Below, piece by piece: positions 1-6,064 of a stretch of 8,302 nucleotides of DNA. Positions within the stretch are counted from its first letter, which is position 1. Each line of letters begins with the position of its first letter. The notes below the pieces were generated by a model. It was not told the origin of the DNA, did not search any database, and worked only from the letters and a program-made list of their open reading frames with translations. The translations under genes and the position numbers were made by a program. The DNA is taken from assembly GCA_950063125.1 (NCBI GenBank), contig CATLZI010000084.1, forward strand, positions 1-8,302, in the 5' to 3' direction. Source of the stretch: an uncultured Porticoccus sp. Its GTDB lineage: Bacteria; Pseudomonadota; Gammaproteobacteria; Pseudomonadales; Porticoccaceae.

Positions 1-433
1 GAAAGTCACCCCAAAGGGTGGCGAATACTTCACGGGGGTATTTCAGGTATTCAACAAACAAACGGTTGGGCCGCAGGTCAAACTGCAGGATGAAGGCCGG
101 TGTGGCGGTTTCCATAAACACCAGCAAGGTGATGCCGGCGACACCCCAGACCAGCACCAACGCTCGCCAGACTGGCCATGACAGTCGCGTGGCCAGTATT
201 GGCGTCAGCAATGCAAGCGGTGCCAGCAGCATACCCATAATGATCAGGTCTGCCCGGATACCCTGACTGATAATTACCCACAGGTCGGTTGCGGCCGTTA
301 CCCGATCCCACTGCCAGGCGATCAGCCCCAGTCGGGACAGGGATAAAATCATCAGCCCGGTGAGTAACAGGATGATCAGTATCCCGTAGGGGCCAAACAG
401 ATTGAAAATACGTGTGTGAAGAGGGCTTTTCAT
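1..433 (-). CDS. LTA synthase family sulfatase-type membrane protein (N-terminal part, cut by window edge)
   Basis: The frame is open from ATG 433 to the left edge, giving 144 residues with no stop, so the C-terminus lies outside the window. Seen: a short basic N-terminus, then hydrophobic segments at about residues 14-36, 61-82 and 88-107, followed by the stretch FDLRPNRLFVEYLKYP (residues 118-133) and EVFATLW. That stretch is characteristic of the membrane part of LTA-synthase-like / phosphoglycerol transferase proteins of the alkaline phosphatase superfamily, which carry their metal-dependent catalytic domain in the periplasm after the membrane helices. In Gram-negative bacteria such proteins probably modify envelope lipids or glucans rather than make lipoteichoic acid; the substrate here is unknown. 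ATG 433 is the only reasonable start: an in-frame TAA lies at 476-478 and no start codon lies between. An AAGG at 445-448 is a modest ribosome binding site. The catalytic domain is not visible, so activity cannot be judged. Confidence 0.8.
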   Translation of the reverse strand, partial: MKSPLHTRIFNLFGPYGILIILLLTGLMILSLSRLGLIAWQWDRVTAATDLWVIISQGIRADLIIMGMLLAPLALLTPILATRLSWPVWRALVLVWGVAGITLLVFMETATPAFILQFDLRPNRLFVEYLKYPREVFATLWGDF

Positions 434-474
434 GGATTCGGATGCCTTGGTTCTGACTGCTGGCTGGCGATACC

Positions 475-503
475 ATTACAGTCAGGGTTTGTTGCAAGGT
501 GAA
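475..503 (-). promoter_or_regulatory. Candidate sigma-70 promoter for the LTA-synthase-like gene
   Basis: On the minus strand TTCACC (498-503, four of six matches to the -35 consensus) is followed after exactly 17 bp by TGTAAT (475-480, five of six matches to the -10 consensus). The implied transcription start is near 468, about 35 nt before ATG 433. This is a pattern match only. A moderate score like this can arise by chance, but position and spacing suit the gene. Confidence 0.3.
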
Positions 504-519
504 GTCTATTCGCCTGTAC

Positions 520-536
520 CTTAACGGATCCTTAAG
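520..536. promoter_or_regulatory. CTTAA-N6-CTTAA direct repeat, PmrA/QseB-type response regulator site
   Basis: The sequence CTTAAC-GGATC-CTTAAG holds two CTTAA half-sites with an 11-bp period, about one helical turn. This equals the published QseB consensus CTTAA-N6-CTTAA and differs from the PmrA box (YTTAAK-N5-YTTAAK) only in the last base of the first half-site. OmpR-family regulators bind such tandem half-sites as dimers. The site lies 16 bp upstream of the candidate -35 of the minus-strand LTA-synthase-like gene, roughly -52 to -68, a normal place for an activator. It is 164 bp from the CNNM start. No regulator gene is in the window, so the link to a specific protein is inference. Confidence 0.45.
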
Positions 537-700
537 AGTGGTCGAACGCCAGAAAGTTCCCTGTGACCGGAAGATGGCAGATATGGCCAGTTAAAGGTTA
601 TGTGAGCCCTGCGGTTGGACCAGATTACCGTCTGGATTTTTGACCGGTCTGTCTTGGTGTCGGGATTTTAAAACCTTGCCGGATGCTCTAACCTGCCTCC

Positions 701-1735
701 ATGACACTGCTCATCGCTTTTGCCCTGTTATCCATTGCCGTCTCTTTCATCTGTTCGGTTCTCGAAGCTGCACTGCTATCGATTACGCCCAGTTATATTG
801 CCCAACAAAAGCTGGTGAACCCCAGGCTCCACGATCGGCTCAGTCATCTGAAAGAACAGATTGATCAGCCGCTGGCCGCTATCCTGACATTGAATACCGT
901 GGCTCATACGGTGGGTGCGACAGGTGTTGGTGCCCAGGTGGCGATTGTCTTTGGCAGTGGCTATCTGGGGATCGCCTCGGCGGTGATGACATTGCTTATT
1001 CTGGTGCTGTCGGAAATCATTCCGAAAACCATTGGCGCCCGCTATTGGCCGGTTATTGCGCCTTTTATGCCAATCACACTGAACAGTCTGATCACCCTGT
1101 TGCGACCATTTATCTGGTTGTCCGACCAGATCATGAAACTGTTTGGCGGCGGCGGTCACGAGCCCGATATTCGCCAGGAAATCAAGGCGCTTACTGTGTT
1201 GGGAAGGGAGCAGGACAAGCTGGATGACGATGAGCAGCGGGTGATAGGCAATATTCTTGATCTGCATGATGTGAGGGTGAAAGACATCATGACGCCGCGC
1301 ACTGTCTGTGAAGTTGCCAGGCCGGATGAGCTGCTCAGCAGTTTCATTGAGCGGGTAAAAGTAGGCCAGTTTTCACGTTACCCGGTGCTGGATGGCAATG
1401 AGGTGCCAATGGGCATGGTCTTCCGTCATGAGCTATTGAACATCCCTTGGCAGAAAACCGTGTCGGATCTGATGAAACCGGTCGAGGTGGTCTCGGAAAA
1501 ATTGAGCGTGGAAGCGCTGATGTCGCAGTTGATCCATGACCGGCAACATATGCGGCTGGTCTACGATGAATACGGTGTCTGGTTGGGCCTGGTGACGCTG
1601 GAGGATGTGATTGAAGCCGTGATCGGCCAGCCCATCATGGATGAAACGGATGATGTTGCCAGCATGAGACACCTGGCCAGGCGTCGTTGGCAATATCGGC
1701 AGAGATATTTTTCAGGTGGTCAGGCTGAGGAGTAG
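701..1735 (+). CDS. CNNM (DUF21) transmembrane + CBS-pair protein, likely divalent cation (Mg2+) exporter
   Basis: This 344-residue protein belongs to the CNNM/CorC family, often labelled 'hemolysin-like'; characterised members export Mg2+ (and Co2+) through the inner membrane. Residues 1-150 form the DUF21/CNNM membrane domain, with hydrophobic segments near 2-27, 57-82, 88-108 and 115-138. It includes conserved LNTVAHTVGA (64-73) and SEIIPKTIGA (104-113), the latter carrying the polar/proline break typical of the family. A cytosolic CBS pair follows: the first repeat starts at VKDIMTPR (193-200) and runs through RYPVLDG (226-232), the second covers about 255-308 and ends LVTLEDVIEAVIG. CBS pairs usually bind adenine nucleotides. 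There is no C-terminal CorC_HlyC domain; the length matches the short subfamily, so I see no truncation. ATG 701 is forced: an in-frame TAA is at 689-691 and the next Met is residue 96. No good Shine-Dalgarno sequence precedes it. It appears monocistronic and converges on the GGDEF-EAL gene. Confidence 0.9.
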   Translation: MTLLIAFALLSIAVSFICSVLEAALLSITPSYIAQQKLVNPRLHDRLSHLKEQIDQPLAAILTLNTVAHTVGATGVGAQVAIVFGSGYLGIASAVMTLLILVLSEIIPKTIGARYWPVIAPFMPITLNSLITLLRPFIWLSDQIMKLFGGGGHEPDIRQEIKALTVLGREQDKLDDDEQRVIGNILDLHDVRVKDIMTPRTVCEVARPDELLSSFIERVKVGQFSRYPVLDGNEVPMGMVFRHELLNIPWQKTVSDLMKPVEVVSEKLSVEALMSQLIHDRQHMRLVYDEYGVWLGLVTLEDVIEAVIGQPIMDETDDVASMRHLARRRWQYRQRYFSGGQAEE

Positions 1736-1747
1736 TTGCACCGATCT

Positions 1748-1763
1748 CGGCTGTTGATAGCCG
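1748..1763 (+). terminator. Small hairpin after the CNNM gene
   Basis: CGGCT (1748-1752) and AGCCG (1759-1763) form a 5-bp stem with a 6-nt loop, 12 nt after the CNNM stop codon. Only TTCTC follows, not a clear T run, so this is at best a weak terminator or an mRNA 3'-end stabilising hairpin. Confidence 0.2.
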
Positions 1764-1855
1764 TTCTCTGGCGCTGGCCAATATCCCTGCTTCGGCTCTG
1801 GTCTTTTCATGCCCGCTAACAATTCCTTGCCACCGTCTCGCCCGATAATGTCATG

Positions 1856-1879
1856 GCCCCGAGGGCTTTTGTGTCGGGG
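1856..1879 (+). terminator. Weak terminator-like hairpins in the convergent gap
   Basis: GCCC (1856-1859) pairs with GGGC (1863-1866) across a CGA loop and is followed by TTTT (1867-1870), the layout of a minimal Rho-independent terminator for plus-strand transcription from CNNM. An alternative, mutually exclusive stem pairs CCCCGA (1857-1862) with TCGGGG (1874-1879). This longer stem would also form in minus-strand RNA just after the GGDEF-EAL stop codon, though without a T run there. The short stem makes the call uncertain. Confidence 0.3.
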
Positions 1880-1891
1880 AGGGTATGACAG

Positions 1892-4048
1892 TTATTCTGT
1901 TATTGCGAAGGGTGATTGCTGCTGTGCAGCTTTGAGCAAGTCGAGAAAATCACTGGCCGGGAGCGGACGACTGAAGTAATAGCCCTGGATAACATCGCAG
2001 CCTATCGACTGAAGAAACTCAAACTCAGTCGGGGTTTCAATGCCCTCGGCCACGACCTCCAGATTGAGAATATGGGCCATGGAAACAATGGCGCGGTAGA
2101 TGTCGCGGCCGCGTTTGTCTGTTTCGATACTTCTGGCAAAGACCTGATCAATTTTAAGTTGATCCACGGGCATGTCTCTGAGATACCGCAGGTTCGAGTA
2201 ACCACTGCCAAAATCATCGATGGCAATTTGCAGTCCCAGCGCCTTGAGTTGATTCAGGGTCGAGAGAAAGGAGCTCTCGTCCTGTGCCAGACAGCTTTCC
2301 GTGATCTCGAGTTCCAGCAGGGAGGGGGAAAACGTATGCGCTTGCAGGGCGGTGTCGATGGTCTCGATCAGATCGGGTTGGTTGAACTGTCGCGGGGAGA
2401 GGTTGATCGATACAGGCACCTGATCAAACCCCCGGTCAGACCACTGCTGCAATTGTGCACAGGCCTGCTCGATGACCCATTTGCCGAGCGGTTCTATAAT
2501 GCCGGTTTTTTCGGCCAGGGGAATAAAACGTGCAGGTGAAATCAGCTGGCCGTCCGCCGCTGGCCAGCGTATCAGTGCCTCGGCGCCGACAATCTCTCCC
2601 GACGAAACGGACATCTTGGGCTGGTAGTGCAGGACAAATCCGTCGGTGGCCAGTGCGGTGCGCAGCTGCTGTTCCATCTCGAGGTTGGCCGTGATGATCC
2701 TGTTCAGCTCTTCGGTGAAAAATTTGTAGTTGTTGCGTCCGGATTCCTTGGCCTGGTACATGGCCATATCGGCCTGCTTGAGCAATTCATTGGCATCGGT
2801 GCTGTCATGGGGATAGACACTGACGCCGACACTGCAGGTCACTTCGATATCCCGGTTGGCAACGCGGCAGGGTGCCTGCACGATGTCCAGTATGCGCTTG
2901 ACCAGCTGTGACAGGGAGTTTGTGCTTGCGGTTTGGTCAGTGTTGTCGGGGGGGTAGGCCAGCAGCAGCACAAATTCGTCGCCGCCGATGCGCGCCACCG
3001 TATCGCCATCGCGAATGGATTTTCGCAGGCGGTCAGCAATCGCTTCAATCAGGCAGTCCCCCGCCGCATGACCGAGACTGTCATTGACGTTTTTGAACAG
3101 GTCCAGGTCGAGCAATACCACGGCCAGTTCGCCATCACTCCGTCGGCCACTTTTTGTCAGTTGCTGTAACCGGTCGAGTAGTAAAAGCCGGTTGGGCAAG
3201 TCAGTCAGACTGTCATGGGTGGCCTGGTGAGAAATACGCTGTTCATAGTATTTCCGTTCGGTGATATCTTCCACGGAACCCTCGAAATACAGCAGGCGCC
3301 CGTTCGGTCCGTATACCGTCCGCGCATTTTCCGAAATCCAGATTACAGAGCCGTCTTTCCTGAACACCTGCGATTCAAAGTTTTTGACCCCGCCATTACT
3401 TTGCATGAGTTGTACAAATGTCGCCCGCCTGCCGGGGTCGACGTACAACTGTTGGCTGATATTCTTGAGTGCCTGCTGCAGTTCGTCAGTTGTCTCGTAA
3501 CCGTAAATCGTTGCCAGGGCTGGGTTGACGTTCAGGTAGTAGCCATCGGTGGTTGTCTGAAAAATACCTTCAATTGCATTTTCAAAGATGCTTCGATAGC
3601 GATGTTCGGCCTCAACCATGGCCTCTTCATTGGCATGGCGCTGGGTTATATCCTGAATGAAGCCATGCAGTGCGCTGGGGTAGCCATCCATGGAGACGCC
3701 CTGACCCCTTTCCCAGACCCAGCGTACGCTGCCATCCGCATGGTAGATTCGGTATTCGACATTGATGGAAACGCCCTTTTTTAGTGCATCGTCGATCGTT
3801 TCCCGCACCCGTTTGCGATCATCAATGTGCGTGATTTCTTCGTATGAAATCCGGCTGTTGAGTAGCAGGTCCTTTGCCGGGTAGCCGGTGAGTTTCAGGC
3901 AGCCTTCGCTGACAAAGTCCATGGTCCAGTGTCTGTCCTGCCGGCAGCAGTAAACCATGCCGTCGAGCTCGGACAGCAGCATTTCCAATAAAGGTTCGCG
4001 CTGCAGCTCGGTGGAGGAGTAAACAGTATAGAGATTGAGGTCTGCCAT
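1892..4048 (-). CDS. PAS-PAS-GGDEF-EAL cyclic-di-GMP synthase/phosphodiesterase
   Basis: The protein probably senses a signal through two PAS domains and makes and/or degrades cyclic-di-GMP; no membrane segment is visible, so it should be cytosolic. Residue numbers below count from an upstream TTG at 4099; subtract 17 for the ATG 4048 start used here. PAS 1 is about 40-155 and PAS 2 about 165-285, each ending in a PAC-like D-I-T-x-R signature. GGDEF spans about 290-462 with intact GGDEF (372-376). An RDGD inhibitory I-site (363-366) lies five residues before it, as in product-inhibited diguanylate cyclases. EAL spans about 475-725 with EAL (507-509), N566, the ELEITES stretch (596-602), D628/D629 in IDDFGSGY, K649, E685 and Q705. 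All usual metal-binding and catalytic positions are present, so both halves may be active, though many such tandem proteins use one half mainly. I prefer ATG 4048 because TTG 4099 lacks a ribosome binding site and would place a perfect hairpin inside the coding region; ATG 4048 also lacks a good one. The start is therefore unsure. Confidence 0.93.
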   Translation of the reverse strand: MADLNLYTVYSSTELQREPLLEMLLSELDGMVYCCRQDRHWTMDFVSEGCLKLTGYPAKDLLLNSRISYEEITHIDDRKRVRETIDDALKKGVSINVEYRIYHADGSVRWVWERGQGVSMDGYPSALHGFIQDITQRHANEEAMVEAEHRYRSIFENAIEGIFQTTTDGYYLNVNPALATIYGYETTDELQQALKNISQQLYVDPGRRATFVQLMQSNGGVKNFESQVFRKDGSVIWISENARTVYGPNGRLLYFEGSVEDITERKYYEQRISHQATHDSLTDLPNRLLLLDRLQQLTKSGRRSDGELAVVLLDLDLFKNVNDSLGHAAGDCLIEAIADRLRKSIRDGDTVARIGGDEFVLLLAYPPDNTDQTASTNSLSQLVKRILDIVQAPCRVANRDIEVTCSVGVSVYPHDSTDANELLKQADMAMYQAKESGRNNYKFFTEELNRIITANLEMEQQLRTALATDGFVLHYQPKMSVSSGEIVGAEALIRWPAADGQLISPARFIPLAEKTGIIEPLGKWVIEQACAQLQQWSDRGFDQVPVSINLSPRQFNQPDLIETIDTALQAHTFSPSLLELEITESCLAQDESSFLSTLNQLKALGLQIAIDDFGSGYSNLRYLRDMPVDQLKIDQVFARSIETDKRGRDIYRAIVSMAHILNLEVVAEGIETPTEFEFLQSIGCDVIQGYYFSRPLPASDFLDLLKAAQQQSPFAITE

Positions 4049-4065
4049 GCAGCATGAATAAGCAA

Positions 4066-4080
4066 CAATCGTGCCGATTG
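4066..4080 (-). promoter_or_regulatory. Perfect stem-loop in the leader of the GGDEF-EAL gene
   Basis: CAATCG (4066-4071) and CGATTG (4075-4080) form a perfect 6-bp stem with a 3-nt loop, GCA in the minus-strand RNA. The hairpin lies between the DUF3014 stop codon and ATG 4048, ending 17 nt before that ATG. The minus-strand sequence after it is TTGCTTATTC, not a clean T run, so a strong intrinsic terminator is unlikely. An attenuator, an RNA-processing signal or a DNA-binding palindrome are all possible. Confidence 0.3.
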
Positions 4081-4116
4081 GGCAGGGGTGTGCGATCAAT
4101 GGCTAGAGGATCGGGA

Positions 4117-4965
4117 TTAGTCTGCCAGCAGGCTTTCCCGGAGTGCTCTGGCTTTGTCCTGAATCCGCCGGGTATGTTCGGGGCCCATGCGGATCAGCTG
4201 TTTTTGCAGAGCGGGTAGCGCCTCCAGTTTCGGGTCCGCGTATTTGTACTGAACGGAATCCTGAACCAGATAAACGGGCTGCAGAGGCAGCGGGGTGTCC
4301 AGCACCTGGTCCAGCGCACTGATGATCGCTTTGTCTACAGTTTCAGGTGGATAGCCTAGCTCACCATAGGCCTGTTCAAGCAGGGGCCGAAGCAGATGAA
4401 AAAGCTTGATCAGTTTGTCGTTGTCCATGGCTTCCAGGGTGTTGACCAGGTAGTCGTAGCGCTGATGGTTGGTTGGGCTGATTGAGCGCTTTTGCCCTTC
4501 CTGGACGACCTCGAAACTGCCTTTCGGCGTGGGGGCCCTGAGCATTTTGCGCAATACATCGCCGCGGGAGAGGCCATCCAGCAGGCTGACGGTGCGGCGA
4601 AGGACATGGTTTGGAGGAAACCACTGACCCAGTTGGTCGTCGGGGGTTAGCTCCGTAAATTGTTTGCGGGCGAATTCATCGCTGTCGTCGAGTGGTGGCA
4701 GTTCCGACGCTGTCGGTTGCGTTGGTTGCTCGGGAACGGTTTCCTCGATGTTGGCGACCGGGTTCGTTGTAGCCGGTGTCGGGGCTGGTAATGCCGGTGT
4801 GCTGGTTTCAGGTGCTGTAATGGTGGCGGGTGTTTCATCCGCCGGCTTGAGAAAAAAGTAGCTTAGCAGCGCCAGACCGGCCAGCACGATAACCACGCCA
4901 ATCCACAGGGCAACTTTGTTTTTGCCAACTTCTCTTTCCGGACGCTCGTCGGGGTTGACCCTCAT
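4117..4965 (-). CDS. DUF3014 domain protein, membrane-anchored
   Basis: The function of this family is unknown. The 282-residue protein has a short charged N-terminus (1-17), a single hydrophobic helix at about 18-39 and a Pro/Thr/Ala-rich linker at about 40-90. The DUF3014 domain fills about 90-280 and is recognised by LPPLDDSDEF (89-98), a TVSLLDGLSRGDV segment (125-137), the NHQRY motif (166-170), LEQAYGELGYP (196-206) and YKYADPKLEALPALQKQLIRMGPEH (240-264). One membrane helix with an acidic/basic head suggests inner-membrane anchoring, with the domain probably in the periplasm. ATG 4965 is well supported: AAGGAG lies at 4972-4977, 6 nt upstream, and no other Met precedes the domain. Only 3 nt separate it from the stop codon of the CDGSH gene, and its ribosome binding site overlaps the last codons of that gene, so translational coupling is likely. 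Confidence 0.85.
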   Translation of the reverse strand: MRVNPDERPEREVGKNKVALWIGVVIVLAGLALLSYFFLKPADETPATITAPETSTPALPAPTPATTNPVANIEETVPEQPTQPTASELPPLDDSDEFARKQFTELTPDDQLGQWFPPNHVLRRTVSLLDGLSRGDVLRKMLRAPTPKGSFEVVQEGQKRSISPTNHQRYDYLVNTLEAMDNDKLIKLFHLLRPLLEQAYGELGYPPETVDKAIISALDQVLDTPLPLQPVYLVQDSVQYKYADPKLEALPALQKQLIRMGPEHTRRIQDKARALRESLLAD

Positions 4966-4968
4966 TCG

Positions 4969-5217
4969 TTACTCCTTGGCCAGCTGTGTATGGGTGCCAT
5001 CACAAAGCGGTGGTGTGGCGGTACGTTTGCAGGTGCAGAAGGCGACCTTGCCGGTTCTGGTTGCCTGCCAGGGCCTTGGCTCAAAGGCCGTGCCTGTGTG
5101 CGAGCCATCGCAGAATGGTTGGTTCGCACTTTTCCCACAGGCACACCACCAGTAGGTTTGCCCTTCTGTGACAGTCTGGATGATCGGTGTCATGCCGCCC
5201 AGTTCTGGTGTTGTCAC
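4969..5217 (-). CDS. Tandem CDGSH iron-sulfur protein
   Basis: This 82-residue protein carries two CDGSH zinc-finger-like motifs, CxC-x8-C-x3-H. The ligands are C25, C27, C36 and H40 in the first and C61, C63, C72 and H76 in the second. In this family each motif binds a [2Fe-2S] cluster through three Cys and one His. The tandem layout resembles the mitochondrial CISD3 type rather than the single-motif mitoNEET type. Bacterial members are small soluble proteins; cluster transfer or redox sensing is proposed but the role is unsettled. No signal peptide or membrane helix is seen. The start is GTG 5217, supported by GGGAGG at 5226-5231, 8 nt upstream; an ATG at 5225 is in another frame and ends after three codons at a TGA overlapping the GTG. 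Met9 at 5193 is a weaker alternative that keeps both motifs. It begins 18 nt after the DUF3108 gene and ends 3 nt before the DUF3014 gene. Confidence 0.92.
   Translation of the reverse strand: MTTPELGGMTPIIQTVTEGQTYWWCACGKSANQPFCDGSHTGTAFEPRPWQATRTGKVAFCTCKRTATPPLCDGTHTQLAKE
4972..4977 (-). promoter_or_regulatory. Ribosome binding site of the DUF3014 gene, inside the CDGSH gene
   Basis: AAGGAG on the minus strand ends 6 nt before ATG 4965. It sits on the last two sense codons of the CDGSH gene, whose TAA is at 4969-4971. Ribosomes finishing the upstream gene would stop right beside this start. Confidence 0.7.
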
Positions 5218-5225
5218 GCGGACAT

Positions 5226-5231
5226 CCTCCC
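5226..5231 (-). promoter_or_regulatory. Ribosome binding site deciding the GTG start of the CDGSH gene
   Basis: GGGAGG on the minus strand lies 8 nt before GTG 5217. The nearer ATG (5223-5225) touches the site directly, too close for good initiation, and meets TGA at 5214-5216 after three codons. Confidence 0.6.
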
Positions 5232-5235
5232 GGTG

Positions 5236-5982
5236 CTAGTGGCTGCCTGCGGTGATGGGTTTATTGTCCACTGTACCTTCTTTCAGGGTGATGCGGTGAT
5301 CGTCATCATCTTCATTCTGCCAGATCTGCACCAGAAGATAATTCATATGCGGCGCAAACCACAGGTAGGTTTCCCGATCACTGTCCTTGCGGATACGGTG
5401 AACCTTGACGGCATTGATTGGACCCAATGCCGTATCAACGATTTCCTCACCCATGATTTCAAAGTTGTACTGCTTTATTTTGCCGCGGTCAATTACCTGG
5501 TACTGCAAGGGGATCGTACCCTTGATCAGATCCCGTTGTAACTGGACCTGATAGGTCAGTTTGTCCAGATAGTCACTGTCCAGCTTGACCTGTCGCTGTT
5601 TCTTTTTTTTCTGATAATTGGCAACGCCCGCTGACCGGTCGTAGGTCAGTGACTCATTTTTCTTGATGCCGAAAATATTGCGTTCGTAGGTGTACTGTTG
5701 GCCAAGAATATTGCCTGTTGAATCAATTTTGAAGGTGCCCTTTTCGGTAATACTGGCCAGCAGGGTGTCAGCTTTGCTCACCAGTTTATAGCTGTCTCCT
5801 TCCCTGACCAGATGCCGCTCCGCCTGGATATCCATACCCTTGATGGTGGCATCGTAAACGAGATGATAGGGGGTCAGGGCCGGTTCTTTGGTCTCGGCGA
5901 GACACAGGCCTGAAAGCAGCGACAACAGGATCAGGCCTGTCAGCGGGATGGCAGATGGGGTGTGGCGACGAGTGTGGCGCAT
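5236..5982 (-). CDS. DUF3108 domain exported protein
   Basis: The function of this family is unknown. The 248-residue protein has a basic start (MRHTRRHT), a hydrophobic stretch at about 12-28 and a likely signal peptidase I site after CLA (residue 29), so it should be periplasmic. GLC is not a canonical lipobox, since position -1 is Leu. The mature part opens with LTPYHLVYDATIKGM (36-50), a typical DUF3108 beginning, and continues with beta-rich repeats such as GTFKIDSTGNILGQQYTYER and a C-terminal RETYLWFAPHMNYLLVQI (203-220). A Lys-rich patch (125-128) and an Asp run (225-228) are visible. ATG 5982 has only a distant GAGGG about 12 nt upstream. It lies 82 bp after purN, and I recall DUF3108 next to purN in Pseudomonas, so this is probably conserved neighbourhood. 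I see no convincing promoter in the gap, so read-through from purMN is possible. Confidence 0.85.
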   Translation of the reverse strand: MRHTRRHTPSAIPLTGLILLSLLSGLCLAETKEPALTPYHLVYDATIKGMDIQAERHLVREGDSYKLVSKADTLLASITEKGTFKIDSTGNILGQQYTYERNIFGIKKNESLTYDRSAGVANYQKKKKQRQVKLDSDYLDKLTYQVQLQRDLIKGTIPLQYQVIDRGKIKQYNFEIMGEEIVDTALGPINAVKVHRIRKDSDRETYLWFAPHMNYLLVQIWQNEDDDDHRITLKEGTVDNKPITAGSH

Positions 5983-6064
5983 TAACTGTGAATTCCCTCA
6001 ATTTTTGATGCTGGCAGTTTGTCAGACTCTTTGGATGCCATTTAGTTGTGAATATTTCAGTTAT

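Larger units (their letters stand above)
434..700. other. Divergent intergenic region between the sulfatase-like and CNNM genes
   Basis: These 267 bp separate two outward-facing genes and hold no convincing reading frame. Apart from the CTTAA repeat and the candidate minus-strand promoter, I see a TTGACC at 640-645 that could act as a -35 for the plus-strand CNNM gene. No good -10 element lies at the right distance, so I do not call that promoter. Confidence 0.6.

Noticed and set aside
421..430. GAGGGCTTTT repeated at 1861-1870
   Set aside because: A 10-base match between two places is expected many times by chance in a window of this length, and the two contexts differ.
78..497. 139-residue minus-strand reading frame at the left edge
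   Set aside because: Its translation looks random. The neighbouring minus-strand frame starting at ATG 433 gives clear membrane helices and a family motif and runs off the edge, so this frame is its shadow.
640..671. TTGACC followed by TTTTAA as a promoter for the CNNM gene
   Set aside because: The spacing is about 20 bp and the -10 match is poor.
640..864. 74-residue plus-strand frame overlapping the CNNM start
   Set aside because: It overlaps the supported CNNM membrane domain in another frame and shows no family features.
776..1267. 163-residue minus-strand frame opposite the CNNM gene
   Set aside because: Gln/His/Asn-rich low-information translation typical of an antisense shadow.
1916..2539. 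207-residue plus-strand frame opposite the EAL part
   Set aside because: It lies wholly antisense to a gene with full motif support, resembles no family I know, and is the mirror of a long GC-biased coding frame.
3215..3784. 189-residue plus-strand frame opposite the PAS domains
   Set aside because: Same reason: antisense to a supported gene, no domain recognisable.
4990..5541. 183-residue plus-strand frame across the CDGSH and DUF3108 genes
   Set aside because: It spans two supported minus-strand genes and the gap between them; the Cys-rich look comes from the reverse complement of CDGSH codons.
6013..6041. TGGCA...TGCCA arms in the purN-DUF3108 gap
   Set aside because: Five-base arms 19 bp apart without a T run are too weak for a terminator call and show no sigma-54 spacing.
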